DNA of 64,000 nt, from contig NZ_JAJAUY010000012.1 of NCBI RefSeq assembly GCF_020532625.1, positions 20,547 to 84,546 on the forward strand, read 5' to 3'. Positions 61,844 to 64,000 of the stretch are shown one piece after another (the first letter of the stretch is position 1; every line of letters begins with the position of its first letter). Origin of the DNA: Streptomyces antimicrobicus. GTDB taxonomy: Bacteria; Actinomycetota; Actinomycetes; Streptomycetales; Streptomycetaceae. The translations under genes were made by a program, and so were the position numbers. Under the pieces are notes generated by a model, which saw only the letters and a program-made list of their open reading frames with translations, did not search any database and was not told the DNA's origin.

Positions 61844-63877
61844 GTGCTGCCCGTACACGTCTTCGACTACGTGATCGACCAGGTGGGCACGGACATCGGC
61901 CGCAGCCGGCCCGAGCAGGGCGGCGCCCTCCTAGGGCTGCGCGGCCGGGACGTCCTGACCGCGTTCATCCACGACGCCCACGCCCACGTGACGCACGTGG
62001 AGTACAGCAACACCGCGTGGCTGCTGGACGAGATCGCCCGGCGGGAGGAGGCCGGTCCCGAGCGCTTCAAGGGGATCGTGCACTCGCACCCGGCGGGCAT
62101 GCCGCACCCCTCGCGGCAGGACCACCACGAGTACGGGCGCGCCCTGGACTCCGTGCCCGAACTCGGCCGCTACATCGCACCGATCGTCACGCACGACCTG
62201 CGCGGTCCGCTCAAGCAGCACGAGCTGCTGACGGACGCGGCGCGGGTGTCGTTCTTCAGCGCGGCCTGGTCGGCGCAGGGCGTCCGGCTGGACCCGGTGC
62301 GGCCGGTGGTGGTGCCGCTGGCCGCCGCCTTGCGGCAGGCGGGGTTGCCGTGGTCGGCGGAGCTGGCGCGTACCAGCGTGATCGGCGGGGTGGCCGGGGT
62401 CAGTGCGGCACTGCCGTGGGAGGGCGTGCCGGGGGGCCCGCGCCAGCACCTGTTCGTCACGCCGGACTTCCCGTTCGCCGCGCCGCTGCTGCTGGAGGCG
62501 AGCGGCTACGACGGGGAGCTGTCGGTGCGGGAGCTGGTGTGGGACCACCGCGTCCCCGAACTGGACCGGCTGGCCCACGCGTTGCGGGAAGCGGCACCCC
62601 GGGGAGGCGCCGGGACGCAGGCGCGGTCCCGGACGCCGACGCGGTCCCGCGCCCAGGCGGGCTCCGGGGCGCAGAGCGGGTCCCAGGAGCAGGCGCCGGC
62701 GCCGGCGGCGCGGCCGTCCATGGAGCCGTACGAGCCGCCGAAGCCCCCCGACACCCACGACAGCGCACCGGCGGCAGGCCACTGGTCGCACGAGTCCGCG
62801 TCCCCGCACCTGACGCAGGACCTGGCCCAGGACGGCGCCCAGCAGGTCCGGCCCGCGGCCCGCCGGCCCGGCGCGACGCGCCGGCTCGCGCTGCGGATCG
62901 GCATCGGCCGGTCCCGCGCCGTGCGCGAGGGCCTGTTCGCCCGGACCCACGGCCTGCTCTCGCCCACCCTCGCCGACGCGCACATCCTGCTGGTCGGCGT
63001 CGGCTCGGTCGGCAGCTACCTGGCGGACGTCCTGGTCCGCTCGGGCGTCGGCCGGCTCACCCTGGTCGATCCGGACCGGGTGGAGCCGGCCAACCTGGGC
63101 CGGGCGCTGTTCGGCATCGAGGACATCGGCGGCAACAAGGCCCGGATGACCGCGCGGCGGCTGCGCGGCATCAACCGGAAGCTGGCTGTCCGGGTGCAGG
63201 GACGGGAGGTGGCCGCTCTGGACAGCCACACCTGGCTCCAGCTGATCTCCGGCGCGGACCTCGTCATCGCCGCCACCGACGACAACCAGGCCCAGCAGCG
63301 CCTGAACCACCTCTCCTACTTCGTCGGCCGGCCCGCCGTCTTCGTCGGCCTGTACGAGGGGGCGGCCGGCGGCGAGATCGTCTTCACCACTCCCGGGTCG
63401 CCCTGCTGGTCGTGCGCCACGGGCGGGGTGCGCGAGGTGCTCGGCGAACTCGGGCACCAGCCGCGCACGGACTACGGAACGGGGCGGACGTACGCGGTGC
63501 CGGGCCTGCTGCCGGACATCCAGCACGTCGCCGCGGCGGCGGCGAAGGTCTCGCTGGCCCTGCTGCACGGCCCGGCGGAGCCCGAGCGGATCGGCGGCTT
63601 CCTGACGATGCCGCTGCGCGAGCGGCTGTCCATGGTCCAGTTCGCGATGGAGCCCGACCACTGGTTCTTCCCCATGGTCCTCGGCCAGGTGCCCGGCCAG
63701 CACGCCTTCCAGAGCGTCTGGCTGCGCACGGGCAGCCGCCCCGAGTGCCCGGTGTGCGGGACGCCGGCGCTGCGCAGCGACCCACGGGACCACGCCGTCC
63801 GCGGCACCGACGCGGACATCACCCGCGCGCAGAAGGCGGCGTACGCGGCACGACGGCAGGCCGGCACCAGGCCCTGA
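61844..63877 (+). CDS. JAB (JAMM) deubiquitinase-like and E1/ThiF-like fusion protein
   Basis: A 677-residue multidomain protein. Residues 1-160: JAB domain with the catalytic Glu in RPEQGGALLG and zinc motif VHSHPAGMPHPSRQD (HxH-x(n)-S-x2-D, about 80-95). Residues about 160-260: FVTPDFPFAAPLLLEASGYDGELSVRELVW, possibly an inactive RWD/E2-like domain. About 260-350: low-complexity linker. About 378-640: E1/ThiF domain with HILLVGVGSVGSYLADVLVRSGVGRLTLVDPD, Asn-Arg in NLGRALFG, KARMTARRLRGIN and ATDDNQAQQRLN. The only four Cys form two CxxC pairs (CWSC, CPVC), a likely zinc site, leaving no separate thioester Cys. GTG 61844 follows AGGAG. Confidence 0.88.
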   Translation: MLPVHVFDYVIDQVGTDIGRSRPEQGGALLGLRGRDVLTAFIHDAHAHVTHVEYSNTAWLLDEIARREEAGPERFKGIVHSHPAGMPHPSRQDHHEYGRALDSVPELGRYIAPIVTHDLRGPLKQHELLTDAARVSFFSAAWSAQGVRLDPVRPVVVPLAAALRQAGLPWSAELARTSVIGGVAGVSAALPWEGVPGGPRQHLFVTPDFPFAAPLLLEASGYDGELSVRELVWDHRVPELDRLAHALREAAPRGGAGTQARSRTPTRSRAQAGSGAQSGSQEQAPAPAARPSMEPYEPPKPPDTHDSAPAAGHWSHESASPHLTQDLAQDGAQQVRPAARRPGATRRLALRIGIGRSRAVREGLFARTHGLLSPTLADAHILLVGVGSVGSYLADVLVRSGVGRLTLVDPDRVEPANLGRALFGIEDIGGNKARMTARRLRGINRKLAVRVQGREVAALDSHTWLQLISGADLVIAATDDNQAQQRLNHLSYFVGRPAVFVGLYEGAAGGEIVFTTPGSPCWSCATGGVREVLGELGHQPRTDYGTGRTYAVPGLLPDIQHVAAAAAKVSLALLHGPAEPERIGGFLTMPLRERLSMVQFAMEPDHWFFPMVLGQVPGQHAFQSVWLRTGSRPECPVCGTPALRSDPRDHAVRGTDADITRAQKAAYAARRQAGTRP

Positions 63878-63919
63878 CGCCCCGCGGGGGGCACGAGGAC
63901 GGGAGGGACGGGGAGGGAC

Positions 63920-64000
63920 ATGGCGGACGACACCACCGAGGCGATGCGCGCCGCCCGGCGGGCCCGGCAGGCCGCGGCGGACGCGCCCACGCAGGCGAAG
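63920..64000 (+). CDS. Start of an unidentified gene, cut by the window end
   Basis: ATG 63920, preceded by GGGAGGGA, opens a frame of 27 visible codons (MADDTTEAMRAARRARQAAADAPTQAK) that continues past the window. Only 42 bp separate it from the JAB-E1 stop, so it may belong to the same operon and could encode a further component, but the visible charged helix does not identify it. Confidence 0.5.
   Translation, partial: MADDTTEAMRAARRARQAAADAPTQAK

Overview
The window is very GC-rich, densely coded actinobacterial DNA. GTG starts, ATGA/GTGA stop-start overlaps, rare TTA codons and TTGAC(n)/TAG(nnn)T-type promoters point to Streptomyces. Its centre (about 15.4-43.6 kb) reads as a complete streptothricin (nourseothricin-class) biosynthetic gene cluster. 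The diagnosis rests on several independent genes found together: a nat1-like streptothricin acetyltransferase, two stand-alone adenylation proteins, a T-C (carrier-condensation) protein, a lysine 2,3-aminomutase, a VioC/OrfP-type arginine hydroxylase, a VioD/OrfR-type capreomycidine synthase and a carbamoyltransferase.

Region by region. 1-5.5 kb: end of a macrodomain protein, a cytochrome P450, a repeat protein of the leucine-rich-variant/HEAT type, and a divergent TetR/SDR pair with a promoter-embedded operator. 5.6-12.7 kb: an internally deleted SRPBCC pseudogene, a DUF4232-type lipoprotein, and a MacB-like export operon (lipoprotein, membrane fusion protein, ATPase, permease) divergent from a two-component system. 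13-15.2 kb: a polysaccharide deacetylase and an FAD monooxygenase. 15.4-24.3 kb (minus strand): heterodimeric ABC exporter, stand-alone A domain, T-C protein and carbamoyltransferase, all translationally coupled or closely spaced. 24.4-25.7 kb: a TTA-containing regulator and a control region with repeated GTACAAC boxes. 25.7-37.3 kb (plus strand): lysine aminomutase, capreomycidine synthase, A-T protein, arginine hydroxylase, acetyltransferase-like protein, a fused MocA-type/SDR sugar enzyme, PIG-L deacetylase, ATP-grasp ligase and GT2. 37.3-43.6 kb: CocE hydrolase (minus), second A domain, APH-like kinase, alpha/beta hydrolase, deoxyribosyltransferase-like protein and nat1 (minus). 43.6-49.4 kb: a small conserved protein, an M1 metallopeptidase and a Pls/PosA-family NRPS, which looks like a second pathway of the epsilon-poly-lysine kind. 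49.6-59.5 kb: ordinary Streptomyces genes (glycolipid-binding-like, SpoIIE phosphatase, MFS pump with XRE regulator, TetR/SDR pair, secreted PHP phosphoesterase). 59.6-64 kb: a P450 remnant, then a TTA-containing Ser/Thr kinase in an operon with an E2-like protein and a JAB-E1 fusion, a prokaryotic ubiquitin-like conjugation module.

Pathway logic (family knowledge plus inference). KamA makes beta-lysine. The A proteins and the T-C protein build and transfer the beta-lysine chain. OrfP and OrfR homologues make the hydroxycapreomycidine precursor of streptolidine. The fused oxidoreductase/epimerase plus PIG-L could make gulosamine from an N-acetylhexosamine, GT2 is the candidate N-glycosyltransferase, and the carbamoyltransferase decorates the sugar. 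The ABC pair and Nat1 give self-protection. The least explained parts are the A-T protein, the MocA/SDR fusion, the accessory kinase/hydrolase/deoxyribosyltransferase-like genes, the regulator with an IS3 OrfA-like tail, and the kinase/E2/JAB-E1 operon at the right end. No tRNA, rRNA, CRISPR array or intact insertion sequence was seen.
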